A stretch of 64,000 bases of DNA from Paenibacillus sp. FSL W8-0186. Lineage in GTDB: Bacteria; Bacillota; Bacilli; Paenibacillales; Paenibacillaceae. Location of the stretch: contig NZ_CP150207.1 in the NCBI RefSeq assembly GCF_037969765.1, positions 3,837,001-3,901,000 of the forward strand. Reading direction: 5' to 3'. The notes beneath the pieces are model-generated. The model worked only from the letters and a program-made list of their open reading frames with translations. It was not told where the DNA came from and did not search any database. Position 1 is the first letter of the stretch; the number at the start of each line of letters is the position of its first letter. A program made the translations under genes and the position numbers. Positions 25,129 to 34,190 of the stretch are shown piece after piece.

Positions 25129-26061
25129 TTAACCATTCGTCGAATCCGGGCCCTGAGCATCCGGCTTACGAGCTTCCCCAGCGCCCGGTTTCACCAGATA
25201 CGTCCAGTTCTCCTTCTGCGTGACCTTGCCTTCCTTCATCAGTTTGCCGAGCGCCCGCTTGAACGCCGATTTGCTGATGCCGAACCGCTGCTTGATCAGA
25301 TCGGGCGCAGTCGAATCCGAATAAGGCATGCCGCCTCCGGGACGCTCCTGCAGGTACTCTAGAATGCGTTCCGAATCCTCTTTGCGTCCGATCTCTTTGC
25401 GCTGAGCCATCGATAGGTTAACCCGTCCGTCCTCGCGGATATGGGTAATGCGCACCTTGACGCGCTCCCCAAGCCGGAGCAGCCTGCTCCGCTCGGAGGA
25501 GTGGAGCATGCCGATTGCGCCGAAGCCAAGCACGCCGCCGTCGACGACAACAAAGGTGCCCATTTGCAGAGGCTTGTAGACGATAGCTTCGGCCCACTCG
25601 TTTTTCCATGACGTAGGTGCGTGAAAGGTCTTCGGCGCCAGATCCTGTTCACCGGCAAGCTTGGCCTTCAAGCGGCCCTGTTTGTCATGCTCCATAATTA
25701 CGTAGACGCTGTCGCCGACCTGGGGATGGAGCTCCCGCAGCTCGGGCAGCTCGCGAATCGGCAGCAGAAGCTGGCGCCCCAGCCCCATTTCCAGGAAGCA
25801 GCCAAGACGGGGATGTACGTCCGCTACCTCGAGGAGAGCAAGCTCGCCCAGCGTCAAGTATGGCTTCTTCATCGTTGCGGCAAGACGATCCTCCGTATCA
25901 TAGAACAGGAATACCTCCACCGTCTCCCCCGGCTTCACTTCACGGGTCAGCTCGGAATAGTGCAGCAGGACGTCCTGCATGCCATTGGTCAGAAAATAGC
26001 CGTACGGCGAAACCTCTCGGTCGATCGGAAGCGATACGATAGTGCCAGCAATCAGGCTCAT
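25129..26061 (-). CDS. cvfB: CvfB/YitL family S1-domain RNA-binding protein
   Basis: The protein has about 310 residues from ATG 26061, which overlaps the rsfS stop by 4 bp (ATGA). Tandem S1-type OB folds cover most of the length (GTIVSLPIDREVSPYGYFL, GCFLEMGLGRQLLLP, GFGAIGMLHSSE with VKVRITHIREDGRVNLSM). A C-terminal winged helix follows (FGISKSAFKRALGKLMKEG). CvfB proteins bind RNA and affect virulence-factor expression in Staphylococcus. The gene is not part of the B. subtilis yqe cluster; here it is inserted between rsfS and yqeM and is coupled to rsfS, which suggests a translation-linked role. Confidence 0.88.
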   Translation of the reverse strand: MSLIAGTIVSLPIDREVSPYGYFLTNGMQDVLLHYSELTREVKPGETVEVFLFYDTEDRLAATMKKPYLTLGELALLEVADVHPRLGCFLEMGLGRQLLLPIRELPELRELHPQVGDSVYVIMEHDKQGRLKAKLAGEQDLAPKTFHAPTSWKNEWAEAIVYKPLQMGTFVVVDGGVLGFGAIGMLHSSERSRLLRLGERVKVRITHIREDGRVNLSMAQRKEIGRKEDSERILEYLQERPGGGMPYSDSTAPDLIKQRFGISKSAFKRALGKLMKEGKVTQKENWTYLVKPGAGEARKPDAQGPDSTNG

Positions 26062-26405
26062 ACGGTCTCCACGACTTTGGCGTCGGACCAAAGCCGCTCG
26101 ATATTGTAAAATTCGCGTTCATCCCGGTGGAAAATATGCACGATCACGTCTCCCAGATCCATCAGCACCCAGCGGGCCGAATCCATACCTTCGATGCCCC
26201 GGATATTCACGCCGGCTTGCTGAGCCTTATTACGAACCTCCGTCGCGATGGATTGAACCTGCACATCCGAGTTTCCGTGACAAATGACGAAATAATCGGC
26301 GATGAGCGAAATTCCCTGCAAGTCCAGCACCACGATGTCCATTGCTTTTTTCTCATCCACGGCCTTTACGGCCAGGTCTAACAATTGTTTAGGTGAAATC
26401 GGCAT
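26058..26405 (-). CDS. rsfS: Ribosomal silencing factor RsfS (YqeL)
   Basis: A 115-residue RsfS/YbeB/Iojap protein that binds ribosomal protein uL14 and blocks subunit joining during starvation. The characteristic core is DIVVLDLQGISLIADYFVI, then ARWVLMDLGDVIVHIF and REFYNIERLW. It sits in the conserved order nadD, yqeK, rsfS. It starts at ATG 26405 with GGAGG upstream and overlaps cvfB by 4 bp. Confidence 0.96.
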   Translation of the reverse strand: MPISPKQLLDLAVKAVDEKKAMDIVVLDLQGISLIADYFVICHGNSDVQVQSIATEVRNKAQQAGVNIRGIEGMDSARWVLMDLGDVIVHIFHRDEREFYNIERLWSDAKVVETV

Positions 26406-26438
26406 TCATACGAACCTCCTGAATCGTTATTGTATAGT

Positions 26439-27014
26439 TTACTTGCTTCTTATTTGCAGAATCAAATCATTACGCGCCAATACAGTCGTTGGAAAAATGC
26501 GCTTTTGCTTCTCGATCAGGAAGGATATCGTCGAATCCAGTCCAGCGACAAGCGCTTCCTCCAAGCTATGCTCAGCCAGCTCGCGAATCCGGTCCACGCC
26601 GGGAAAATCCCGCCCAGGCTCGATATAGTCGGCCAGGCAAATGATTTTGTCCAGCTTAGTCATGCCGACGCGCCCCGACGTATGATACCGGATCGCATCG
26701 ATCACGCTTGTATCCTCTACCCCGTAATCCTGTTGGGCCACATAAGCTCCGACCTCGGCATGCAGCAGCTGTTTATCGTAATCGAGCAGTTCCATATTGA
26801 GCTGATGATCGCGAATGACTGCTTCCTGCTGCTCGATCGGCCAATACTTGGCCACGTCATGCAGCAAGGCGGCTAAATCTGCCCGCTGCGGATCTTCGCC
26901 GTACCGGCGGGCAAGCGCGACAGCGGATTCCATGACGCCTAGCGTATGCCCCCATCGCCGTTCGGGCATTTGGCCCGATACGATGTCCATTAATTCCTCA
27001 CGGGTGTAATCCAT
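26439..27014 (-). CDS. yqeK: YqeK HD-domain Ap4A hydrolase
   Basis: A 191-residue HD-superfamily protein with metal ligands in HTLGV (about residue 23) and ALLHDVAKY (about 50), plus the later RYHTSGR. YqeK proteins hydrolyse diadenosine tetraphosphate symmetrically to ADP. It overlaps the 3' end of nadD by 17 bp and precedes rsfS, matching the standard operon order. Cytoplasmic. Confidence 0.95.
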   Translation of the reverse strand: MDYTREELMDIVSGQMPERRWGHTLGVMESAVALARRYGEDPQRADLAALLHDVAKYWPIEQQEAVIRDHQLNMELLDYDKQLLHAEVGAYVAQQDYGVEDTSVIDAIRYHTSGRVGMTKLDKIICLADYIEPGRDFPGVDRIRELAEHSLEEALVAGLDSTISFLIEKQKRIFPTTVLARNDLILQIRSK

Positions 27015-27591
27015 ACAAACCGCTCCTTGTCATATAATCATGGACAGAGTCCGGTACCATATACCGTATGGAATGGCCCGCAGCTAGCCTGCTCCGGATC
27101 ATGCTGGACGATATGTCGACCAGAGGCATTTCCGCCAAATAGACGGCATCCTGGATGAACGGAGGCAGGGCGTCAAGCTCAAGGAAGCTCCCCGGACGCT
27201 GAAGGCCGATAAATCTTAGCATTTGCGTCAACTCTTCGATGCCTTCCCATTTTGGAAGGTAGTTGACCATATCTGCGCCAATGATGAAATAGAATTCGAT
27301 GTCGGGATACATCTGCCGCAGCTCCTTGACCGTCTCGACGGTATAGGATACGCCTCCCCGGCGCAGCTCGATATCCAGCGGCTTGAACGCCGGATTGCTG
27401 CGGATCGCCTCCTCCACCATAGCCAGGCGCTGTTCTCCGCTGACACCGGATTGGTGCTTGTGGGGAGGCGTATGCGAAGGCATGAACCAAACCTCATCGA
27501 GCTTGAACTGTTCGCGGGCTCTTTCCGCGGCCAGCAGATGGCCGTGATGAATCGGATCAAATGCTCCTCCCATAATGCCGACTTTTGTCAT
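26998..27591 (-). CDS. nadD: Nicotinate-nucleotide adenylyltransferase NadD
   Basis: A 197-residue enzyme that joins nicotinate mononucleotide to AMP from ATP in NAD synthesis. The nucleotidyltransferase motif GGAFDPIHHGHLL is at residues 9-21. The substrate loop FIIGADMVNYLPKW and the C-terminal SSSMIRSRL motif are present. It starts at ATG 27591 behind GGGAGGG. The overlap with yqeK suggests coupled translation. Confidence 0.97.
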   Translation of the reverse strand: MTKVGIMGGAFDPIHHGHLLAAERAREQFKLDEVWFMPSHTPPHKHQSGVSGEQRLAMVEEAIRSNPAFKPLDIELRRGGVSYTVETVKELRQMYPDIEFYFIIGADMVNYLPKWEGIEELTQMLRFIGLQRPGSFLELDALPPFIQDAVYLAEMPLVDISSSMIRSRLAAGHSIRYMVPDSVHDYMTRSGLYGLHP

Positions 27592-27612
27592 CCCTATCCC
27601 TCCCGGCCCGGT

Positions 27613-27903
27613 TTAAGGCAGCTCGATTTGTTTGTAATCCCGCGATTCCTTGTACAGGACGATCGTTCTGCCGATAAGCTGCACCAGCTCTGCACCGGCT
27701 CCCTCGGCTAGTTCGGAAGCGATCTCCTGCGGATCGTCCAGGTTATTGTTCAGAATCGACACCTTGATTAATTCACGGCGCTCCAGCGCTTCTGAAATGT
27801 GCCGAATCACCTGTTCATTGGTTCCGCCCTTCCCGACCTGGAAGATCGGCTGCAGGTGATGCGCCAGGCTGCGCAAGTAACGTTTTTGTTTTCCTGTAAG
27901 CAT
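27613..27903 (-). CDS. yqeI: YhbY/YqeI CRM-domain RNA-binding protein
   Basis: The 96-residue protein is a single CRM domain of the YhbY type, associated with the 50S ribosomal subunit. Visible markers are LTGKQKRYLRSLAHHL, the GKGG turn (IFQVGKGGTNEQVI) and the C-terminal GAELVQLIGRTIVLYK. I took ATG 27903; AAGGGG is 11 nt away. A TTG at 27912 is only 2 nt from it. It lies 21 bp before nadD. Confidence 0.94.
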   Translation of the reverse strand: MLTGKQKRYLRSLAHHLQPIFQVGKGGTNEQVIRHISEALERRELIKVSILNNNLDDPQEIASELAEGAGAELVQLIGRTIVLYKESRDYKQIELP

Positions 27904-27989
27904 GTAATACAAAACCCCTTAACATTCAAATGTACTGCTTATGGTAATGCTCCATTCAGGCTGCAATGCAATCTAATAATTTAGATGGA

Positions 27990-28859
27990 TTATGCCTGCA
28001 AACTGCTCAGGACGGCGGCGCGCATCGCTTCGACCGGCGCTGGGCGGCCTGTCCAATATTCGAAGGCATAAGCGCCCTGATATACGAACATGCCAAGACC
28101 ATTATGAATGCGGCAGCCGATGGACTCCGCCCGAACCAGCAGCTCGGTCTTCAGCGGATTATAGATCAGATCGCTAACGACCATATGGGGAGACAGAAGC
28201 TCCGCCGGAATCGGCAGCTCGCCCATGTTAGGATACATCCCAACAGACGTCGTATTAATGACAATATCAATATGGCCCTCTTGGAGAACCCGCTCCAGCT
28301 CCCCGGCGCCGCAGGCGCTGATGGGCCCCAAATGTGCCCATTCGTCCGCAAGCTCCTGGGCTTTGGCTGCCGTCCGGTTAGCGATCACAACGCTCCCCGG
28401 CTTCTCCTTCAGCAGCGCGTACACGATGCCCCGCGCCGCTCCGCCGCAGCCGATGACCAGCACATGCTTGCCGGACAAATCAGGAACGGCCTCTTCCTTG
28501 AGAGACCGAATATAGCCTATTCCATCCGTGTTGTAGCCGGTTAGAAGCCCACCCTCATTCACAATGGTATTGACGGCTCCGATTTGCTTCGCTGCCTCAT
28601 CTATCACGTCCACATATTTCATGACGTCCACTTTATGAGGCACGGTTATGTTGACTCCGCGATAGCCAAGAGCGACGATCCCCTTTATGGCATCCTCTAA
28701 CTGCTCCGGCCTGACATGCAGCGGCACGTAGGTACCCGCAAGGCCCGCAGCCGCAAGCGCCGCACTATGCATCGCCGGCGACTTCGTCTGAGAGATCGGA
28801 TCCCCCATTACGCCAAACAGCAGTGGCAAGCCATGCCCCCCCTGTAATTGATTACCCAT
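27990..28859 (-). CDS. aroE: Shikimate dehydrogenase AroE
   Basis: A 289-residue NADP-dependent enzyme that reduces 3-dehydroshikimate to shikimate in aromatic amino acid synthesis. Motifs are SQTKSPAMHSAAL (substrate), NITVPHK with the catalytic Lys, NTDGIGY, the cofactor loop VIGCGGAARGIVYAL and NRT, the NADP phosphate-binding Arg. The C terminus has NGLGMFVYQGAYAF. It lies between yqeH and yqeI as in B. subtilis. Confidence 0.96.
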   Translation of the reverse strand: MGNQLQGGHGLPLLFGVMGDPISQTKSPAMHSAALAAAGLAGTYVPLHVRPEQLEDAIKGIVALGYRGVNITVPHKVDVMKYVDVIDEAAKQIGAVNTIVNEGGLLTGYNTDGIGYIRSLKEEAVPDLSGKHVLVIGCGGAARGIVYALLKEKPGSVVIANRTAAKAQELADEWAHLGPISACGAGELERVLQEGHIDIVINTTSVGMYPNMGELPIPAELLSPHMVVSDLIYNPLKTELLVRAESIGCRIHNGLGMFVYQGAYAFEYWTGRPAPVEAMRAAVLSSLQA

Positions 28860-28910
28860 TTTCGTTCCTAAGCCTCCCTCTCCATCTTCATACCGCGAAA
28901 TGCAGCTTCG

Positions 28911-30038
28911 TCAGATTAACGAAGGGCGAACCATAACTTTAATCCCTTTCGGCACATGGGCAGCAACGACGGAACCATTCTCGCCGTTAATTTTGATCCA
29001 GCCCAATCCTGAAATGAAGACGTCCATACGGCTGCCTCTTGGAATGCGGAATTCATGCCGCGTGAAGTCCGGCAGCTTCTGCAGGTTCTCGCGGGAAGGA
29101 GGGGACAGGAGCTCTCCGCCATGCACCTCGAATAGCTCGTCCGCTTTCTCCAGCTTCGTCCGATGAATCGGAACCCGTCCGCTGATGAAGCACGTGAACG
29201 ATTGCCGTTCCCCTTGAATAAAGTCAAAACGGCCGAACCCGCCGAAGAACAGTGTCTGCCCTTCGTTGAGCTGGTATACGGCCGGCTTAATGGGCTTGTC
29301 CGGCAAAATGGCGCCCAAATCCTCCGGGCTGACCAATTCGCTGTAACGGGACGGGTACACGATTCCTGGCGTATCGATGATGGCGCGGCCGTCATCCAAT
29401 GGAATATGAACCATGTCTAGCGTTGTTCCCGGATAACGGGAAACCGTCAGCTCCTGATCCAAATCGCTGTAATCGCGAATCAACCGGTTGATCAGCGTAG
29501 ACTTGCCTACATTGGTCGCGCCGACGACGTACACGTCGCGTTTGCCGCGATGCTCGGCCACGGCATCCAGCAGGCGGTCGAAACCGCTGCTCTGCTTCGC
29601 GCTGCACAGGACGATGTCCTCGACTTTCAGCCCGGCTTCCTTTGCTTCCTTCTGCACCCAATTGCGGACTTTATTCCAATTGGTTACCTTGGGCAGCAGG
29701 TCGGTTTTATTGACCGCCAGCAACACGGGATTGTTGCCGATGAACCGCTGCAGACCCGATATGATGCTCCCCTGGAAATCAAAGATGTCTACGATATGGA
29801 TGACCAGCGCCTCTTTGCCGCCAATCTGGCTCAGCAATCTCAGAAACTCATCCTGCTCGACCGTAATCGAAGACGATTCATTATAGTTCTTAATCCGGAA
29901 GCAGCGCTGGCAAATGATGATCTCCTTCTCTATAGCCTGCGCCGGTACGTACCCCGGTTGATCCTTATGCTCGCTCTGCAGCTTAATGCCGCAGCCGCCG
30001 CAGCGTCCGGCGTTCCGTTCGCCATGTTCCTCTCTCAC
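28911..30038 (-). CDS. yqeH: Circularly permuted GTPase YqeH (30S ribosome biogenesis)
   Basis: The 375-residue protein has an N-terminal zinc finger (CGGCG and CQRC). A permuted GTPase follows with the motifs in the order G4 NKTDLLPK (about 120), G1 GATNVGKSTL (about 178) and G3 DTPG (about 222). The C-terminal domain binds the ribosome. YqeH is needed for 16S rRNA processing and 30S assembly. The GTG start overlaps the yqeG stop by 4 bp. Confidence 0.96.
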   Translation of the reverse strand: MREEHGERNAGRCGGCGIKLQSEHKDQPGYVPAQAIEKEIIICQRCFRIKNYNESSSITVEQDEFLRLLSQIGGKEALVIHIVDIFDFQGSIISGLQRFIGNNPVLLAVNKTDLLPKVTNWNKVRNWVQKEAKEAGLKVEDIVLCSAKQSSGFDRLLDAVAEHRGKRDVYVVGATNVGKSTLINRLIRDYSDLDQELTVSRYPGTTLDMVHIPLDDGRAIIDTPGIVYPSRYSELVSPEDLGAILPDKPIKPAVYQLNEGQTLFFGGFGRFDFIQGERQSFTCFISGRVPIHRTKLEKADELFEVHGGELLSPPSRENLQKLPDFTRHEFRIPRGSRMDVFISGLGWIKINGENGSVVAAHVPKGIKVMVRPSLI

Positions 30039-30559
30039 TTATTTTCCTCCTCCAGCCATAATCCGCTCTTATGAAGCCTGCGCTTGACGATTCGTTCCAG
30101 CCGGCGGTTAAACCTGGTCCCAAAGCCTTCATCGGCAACGGCAATCGGCAGCACCAGCACAGTAAATAGCCCCAAACGGTTGCCGCCGTACACATCGGTC
30201 ATCAGTTGGTCCCCGACTACAATAGTATTCTTGGGGGCCAGTCCCATTATGCTGAGCGCTCTATGGAAGGCAGAGCCCAGCGGCTTTCTCGCCGCATGCA
30301 CAAATTCGATATTTAAAGGGGTAGCGAATTTCGACACCCTGTCCAGATTATTGTTTGACACAATGACAAGTTTAAACCCGAATTTCTTCACCTTTTCAAA
30401 CCATTCGACGAGTTCGGGCGTAGCTAATGGCGCCTTTGCCCCGACTAGGGTATTGTCCAAGTCCGTAATGATTCCCCGGTACCCTTGCGCATAAAGGCTT
30501 TCCAAGTCGATATCAAATACGCTGTTCACTCTCAGCTTCGGCAAAAATCTCTCAAACAA
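30035..30559 (-). CDS. yqeG: YqeG family HAD-type phosphatase
   Basis: A 174-residue HAD hydrolase with motif I DLDNTLVG (about 36), motif II SNN (about 75) and motif III-IV VVGDQLMTDVYGGNRLG (about 113). The start is TTG 30559 with AGGTG 7 nt upstream. It is the first gene of the yqe operon and overlaps yqeH by 4 bp. Physiological substrate unknown; phosphatidylglycerophosphate phosphatase activity is known for related proteins. Confidence 0.93.
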   Translation of the reverse strand: MFERFLPKLRVNSVFDIDLESLYAQGYRGIITDLDNTLVGAKAPLATPELVEWFEKVKKFGFKLVIVSNNNLDRVSKFATPLNIEFVHAARKPLGSAFHRALSIMGLAPKNTIVVGDQLMTDVYGGNRLGLFTVLVLPIAVADEGFGTRFNRRLERIVKRRLHKSGLWLEEENK

Positions 30560-30637
30560 ATACGTTCACCTCGGTTTCATACGACAAACTATACCACAAT
30601 CTTCCCGCGACTTCCTTATATTTTAAAAAAGAAAACG

Positions 30638-30660
30638 CCCCCGTTGCAAGCGCACCGGGG
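30638..30660 (-). terminator. Terminator of the moxR-DUF58-transglutaminase operon
   Basis: A CCCCG/CGGGG stem with an 11-13 nt loop is followed by GCGTTTTCTTTTTT on the minus strand, 33 bp after the transglutaminase gene and before yqeG. Confidence 0.7.
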
Positions 30661-30692
30661 ACATTTCGGAAATTGAATCCCGTCTCTGTTAG

Positions 30693-32939
30693 TTATGCGG
30701 AATTGTTTCTCCCTTTAACCGACTTGCTCAGCTTGCGCGAGAGCTCCTTCACTTCCAGCAAGTGCTCCGGCAGCACGGCATCCGGGCTGTAGTTCGCCTT
30801 CTCAAAGCTGGTCAATAAAGGGCGAAGCAGTTGTGCGAGCTCCGGCTGATCCTGCTCCCAACGAACAAAGGATTCCCGCATCGTTTCATGCTCTTCCCGG
30901 TACAGCCCCTGCCGCCGCAAACGCCGGACCACTCCGAGCACCTCAAAGGATATTTTCTCCGCCAAAGTCAGGCTGCGTCCAAGCCTTATTCTTACTAACG
31001 CCAAATATAACTCGGATCGGAACATATACAGGAGCGATGAAACGAGTGTAGTCAACGAGATTCCAAATACCCAGCGCAGCACCTTTGGATCCATGCTATC
31101 GAGCATGCCGGACATCTCCTCGCTGCTTGCGTCATCCTCCGTCAAATCCTCGCTCCACGTATCTACGCTTTCCTCTTCCGGGGTCAGCAGCGTCGTATCG
31201 AAGCCGGGAGTTGCCTCAAACGGGATCCAGCCATATTCTTCCCCGAAGTACAGCTCAGCCCAGGAATGAGCGTCTGAATTGCTTACACTGTAGCCAGTCT
31301 CCATTTCCGGGAACCGCTGCATCATTTCCATGCTGGGCATGCTCCCCGGCGCATAGCCTTTGACCCATCTTGCCGGAATTTGCAGGGAACGGGCCATCAT
31401 CACCATAGACGTCGAGTAATAATCGCAATAGCCCTGCTTGATTTCGAACAGGAAGCTGTCGACGAAGTCCTCGCTTTGCTTCCTCGTCAGATCGGGCTTG
31501 TTCGTATATTCATAATTTTGCCGGAGGTACGCTTGCAGCAGTTCCATTTTCTCGTAGGGCGTAGCGCCCTCTGCCGTAACTTCCTCCGCCAGCTCACGTA
31601 CCCTCTGCGGAAAATTAGCCGGAATCTGCAAATACTGGCTATTCACGTTCCGTGAAGAATAAAGCGCGTCATAGCTTGCCTGCCTTAATTCGTCCAGCGG
31701 AATGACCGGGATCTCCGCAGTCACCTTGTACCGCTTCGGATAAGCATAGCCGGGATCGGCTCCGCTAAAACCGTTCCAGCGCAGCTCCGCCTCCTTGCTG
31801 GCCCAATGCATCCGGGGCCGGGCTTCCGGTGCCTCATCCAGTACTTCCACGCTGCTGATAGCGTAACCCCCGAATAACACCGGATAATCTTTATCCGTCT
31901 GCATCGTAACAATCTGCTCCACCTTACGGGTCTCTATCTGGCCCGCATCGCGGTTAACAAGAGGCTGGCTATTGTCGCCGCCACCTGCATAGAAATGCGT
32001 GTCCCGTTCTTCTTTGTCCAGATCGGCCCAGCCGGCGCCGGTGTATATCCGGCGGGTCTCTCCCCGCCAATACGAACGGACATCGGAAGTCACATTCATG
32101 ACCGGGCTGTAGCTGAATTCGAAGCCGCCTCCCAGACGGGTGTCGTCTCGGCTATAGCCGGACAATACCTCCTCCGGCGAATTCGGCGACGAAATAGTGC
32201 TCGTTTCGCTGGACGGTACGGCACCCGGACCGGGCGCCTGTACAGCCGCGCCTCTTTTCTTCCAGGCCGTGTACGGATCCGTCAAAATAGGCGAAACCGC
32301 AGGCATGCTTACCCCGATCAAAAGTACCGAAGCGAAAATAACGACGATGTTCAGCGTAATTTTCAGCGGCTCTTTGCGCAGCTTCACCCATCCTTGCGGG
32401 TATTTAAGCTGAAATTTGCGGAAATGCAGGCATACTAGCCATCCCAACCCAGCGAACACTAGCCAAGCGACATTTCCCCACAAATAATAGGAAGTAAAGG
32501 AATCCAATATGGTCAAGGCAATCAAATTGCAGCTCAAGAACATGATGACCTTGACGCGATCTGTCAGCAAGCGGATCAGCAAATCGAACAATGCCCAAGC
32601 GGCCAGGACAAACCAGATATAAGGGGACGAGTGCGCTAGCAGTTGGCGAGCCTGATCCGGAAAGAGCGGGCCGCTCGGATAATAAATATAAATGCCTAAA
32701 ATGATTCGGAGTATCACAATAAGTGCAAGAGATTTCAATGTCCAGTTAAGCCATGGGCGAGAATGCAGCAATGCTTCACATAAAGCGACGGCAAAGACCG
32801 TTGCCGTAACGAGAGCCGTCGTCTCCTGATACCAAATTGGTTCTGTATAATCGATCCACTGCATGGCGATGATCATCATCCAGACAATGACAAAGAGCCT
32901 ATACCATGCCGGCTCGGCCGATTTTACCGCATTGTTCAT
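30693..32939 (-). CDS. TgpA-like membrane protein with transglutaminase domain
   Basis: A 748-residue protein with about six transmembrane helices (residues 12-225) and a large extracellular part. The transglutaminase/protease core (about 470-570) has its Cys in QGYCDYYS and His in NSDAHSWAEL, followed by GWIPFEATPGF. Another helix comes at about 620 and then a cytoplasmic tail. It overlaps the DUF58 gene by 4 bp (ATGA). The trio AAA ATPase, DUF58 protein and transglutaminase protein is a widely conserved cassette thought to act at the cell envelope; its molecular role is not settled. Confidence 0.9.
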   Translation of the reverse strand: MNNAVKSAEPAWYRLFVIVWMMIIAMQWIDYTEPIWYQETTALVTATVFAVALCEALLHSRPWLNWTLKSLALIVILRIILGIYIYYPSGPLFPDQARQLLAHSSPYIWFVLAAWALFDLLIRLLTDRVKVIMFLSCNLIALTILDSFTSYYLWGNVAWLVFAGLGWLVCLHFRKFQLKYPQGWVKLRKEPLKITLNIVVIFASVLLIGVSMPAVSPILTDPYTAWKKRGAAVQAPGPGAVPSSETSTISSPNSPEEVLSGYSRDDTRLGGGFEFSYSPVMNVTSDVRSYWRGETRRIYTGAGWADLDKEERDTHFYAGGGDNSQPLVNRDAGQIETRKVEQIVTMQTDKDYPVLFGGYAISSVEVLDEAPEARPRMHWASKEAELRWNGFSGADPGYAYPKRYKVTAEIPVIPLDELRQASYDALYSSRNVNSQYLQIPANFPQRVRELAEEVTAEGATPYEKMELLQAYLRQNYEYTNKPDLTRKQSEDFVDSFLFEIKQGYCDYYSTSMVMMARSLQIPARWVKGYAPGSMPSMEMMQRFPEMETGYSVSNSDAHSWAELYFGEEYGWIPFEATPGFDTTLLTPEEESVDTWSEDLTEDDASSEEMSGMLDSMDPKVLRWVFGISLTTLVSSLLYMFRSELYLALVRIRLGRSLTLAEKISFEVLGVVRRLRRQGLYREEHETMRESFVRWEQDQPELAQLLRPLLTSFEKANYSPDAVLPEHLLEVKELSRKLSKSVKGRNNSA

Positions 32940-34186
32940 GTGAATCCCCCTCCCATCGCGGAGGGAAGTTCCTGCAGAGAGGAGACTTGAATTCCCCGGA
33001 TTTCCCGGTGATGCAGAGCCGTTTGCCAGGAAGAACGGGCTCCTCCCTCCTGTCCTGGGACGGACACCTGAATATGATAGGGCGTCATCCGTCTCATTTT
33101 GGCCCAGCCAAAGACGTTGGCCGCCGTTTTATCCGCCAGCGGACTGATCCAAATGAAGAAAGAGCTCTCCGGGAAAAAGTCCCGGATCTCGTCCAGGCGT
33201 TCTTGGTGGCTCCCGCTTCCGTCCGCATTGATATCGACTAGATGCTGGATCATTTGCTGGCGCTCGATATATCCTTCGGCTGGGGCAAATCTGCGAAGCT
33301 CCTGACCTAGCGTACAGAGTCCCATGCTGATCCTTTCCCGCAAACCGTATTCGAGCAAAGATGCGCAGACGGACACTGCCAGTTCAAACTGCTGCGAAGT
33401 CTTATAGCTGCTTGCATTTGCATCCAGGACCAGGATGGTCTTCGGAAGAGACTCATGCTCGAATTCCTTGGATTTCCAAGTTCCCGTCTTCGCCGTTGCG
33501 CCCCAGTGTATTCTGGAAATCCGGTCGCCGTAGACGTAATCGCGAACCCCGTTGATTTGCGTCGTCTCGCGGCGGGAATTGGACACGGCCGTCTCCGGTC
33601 CGGGCAGCCTCGAATTCCGGCTGTATAGCTGCCAATGGGGAATGAACACCGTTCTTGGAAGCACGCGGAATTGGGCAGCGGCCTGAAAAGTCCCCTTATG
33701 CTCCATAAGGCCAAAAATATCCTCGGACGTGCATTCCGTCCCTGCAAATTCATACTGCCCCCGTTCCAGCGGAGGCGTATTATATATGAGTTCGGCCTCA
33801 CCGCGGTTTTGGGGAATGACGCTATCCTCAAACGCCCACGAATCGCCATTATGGCGCTTCATGACCTCTCGAACGATGATATACGGCAGCGGCAGTAATC
33901 TGGGGAGCTGAAGCTGCAGCCTAATTTGAGCCTGGTCCCCGGCCTGAAGCAGAAATTGCTCTCCATGTACGGACAGCATCGTCCGGTGGCCCTTAATTTG
34001 GCGGATTCCCCACAGACTGCTGAGAAGCCAGTAACATACGAGCAAGGTAACCATCGCAAAGAGCATAAATGAAGTTTTGCCGCCCTGAAATAACAAATAG
34101 AGCAGACAAATCAGCCATAGGGAGGCGACTCTCCAAAATTTCAATGAACGTACGCCTGATTTCCATGTATTCAGCAGGGCTCGCAT
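32936..34186 (-). CDS. DUF58 domain protein
   Basis: A 416-residue protein with two N-terminal transmembrane helices (about 18-62) and a beta-rich segment. The DUF58 signature follows: VRDYVYGDRISRIHWGATAK (about 215) and a VWA-like region starting KTILVLDANAS. DUF58 proteins partner MoxR ATPases, much as VWA proteins do with AAA chaperones. It starts at ATG 34186 (AGGTTGAG upstream), 4 bp after the moxR stop. Confidence 0.92.
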   Translation of the reverse strand: MRALLNTWKSGVRSLKFWRVASLWLICLLYLLFQGGKTSFMLFAMVTLLVCYWLLSSLWGIRQIKGHRTMLSVHGEQFLLQAGDQAQIRLQLQLPRLLPLPYIIVREVMKRHNGDSWAFEDSVIPQNRGEAELIYNTPPLERGQYEFAGTECTSEDIFGLMEHKGTFQAAAQFRVLPRTVFIPHWQLYSRNSRLPGPETAVSNSRRETTQINGVRDYVYGDRISRIHWGATAKTGTWKSKEFEHESLPKTILVLDANASSYKTSQQFELAVSVCASLLEYGLRERISMGLCTLGQELRRFAPAEGYIERQQMIQHLVDINADGSGSHQERLDEIRDFFPESSFFIWISPLADKTAANVFGWAKMRRMTPYHIQVSVPGQEGGARSSWQTALHHREIRGIQVSSLQELPSAMGGGFT

Positions 34187-34190
34187 CTTC

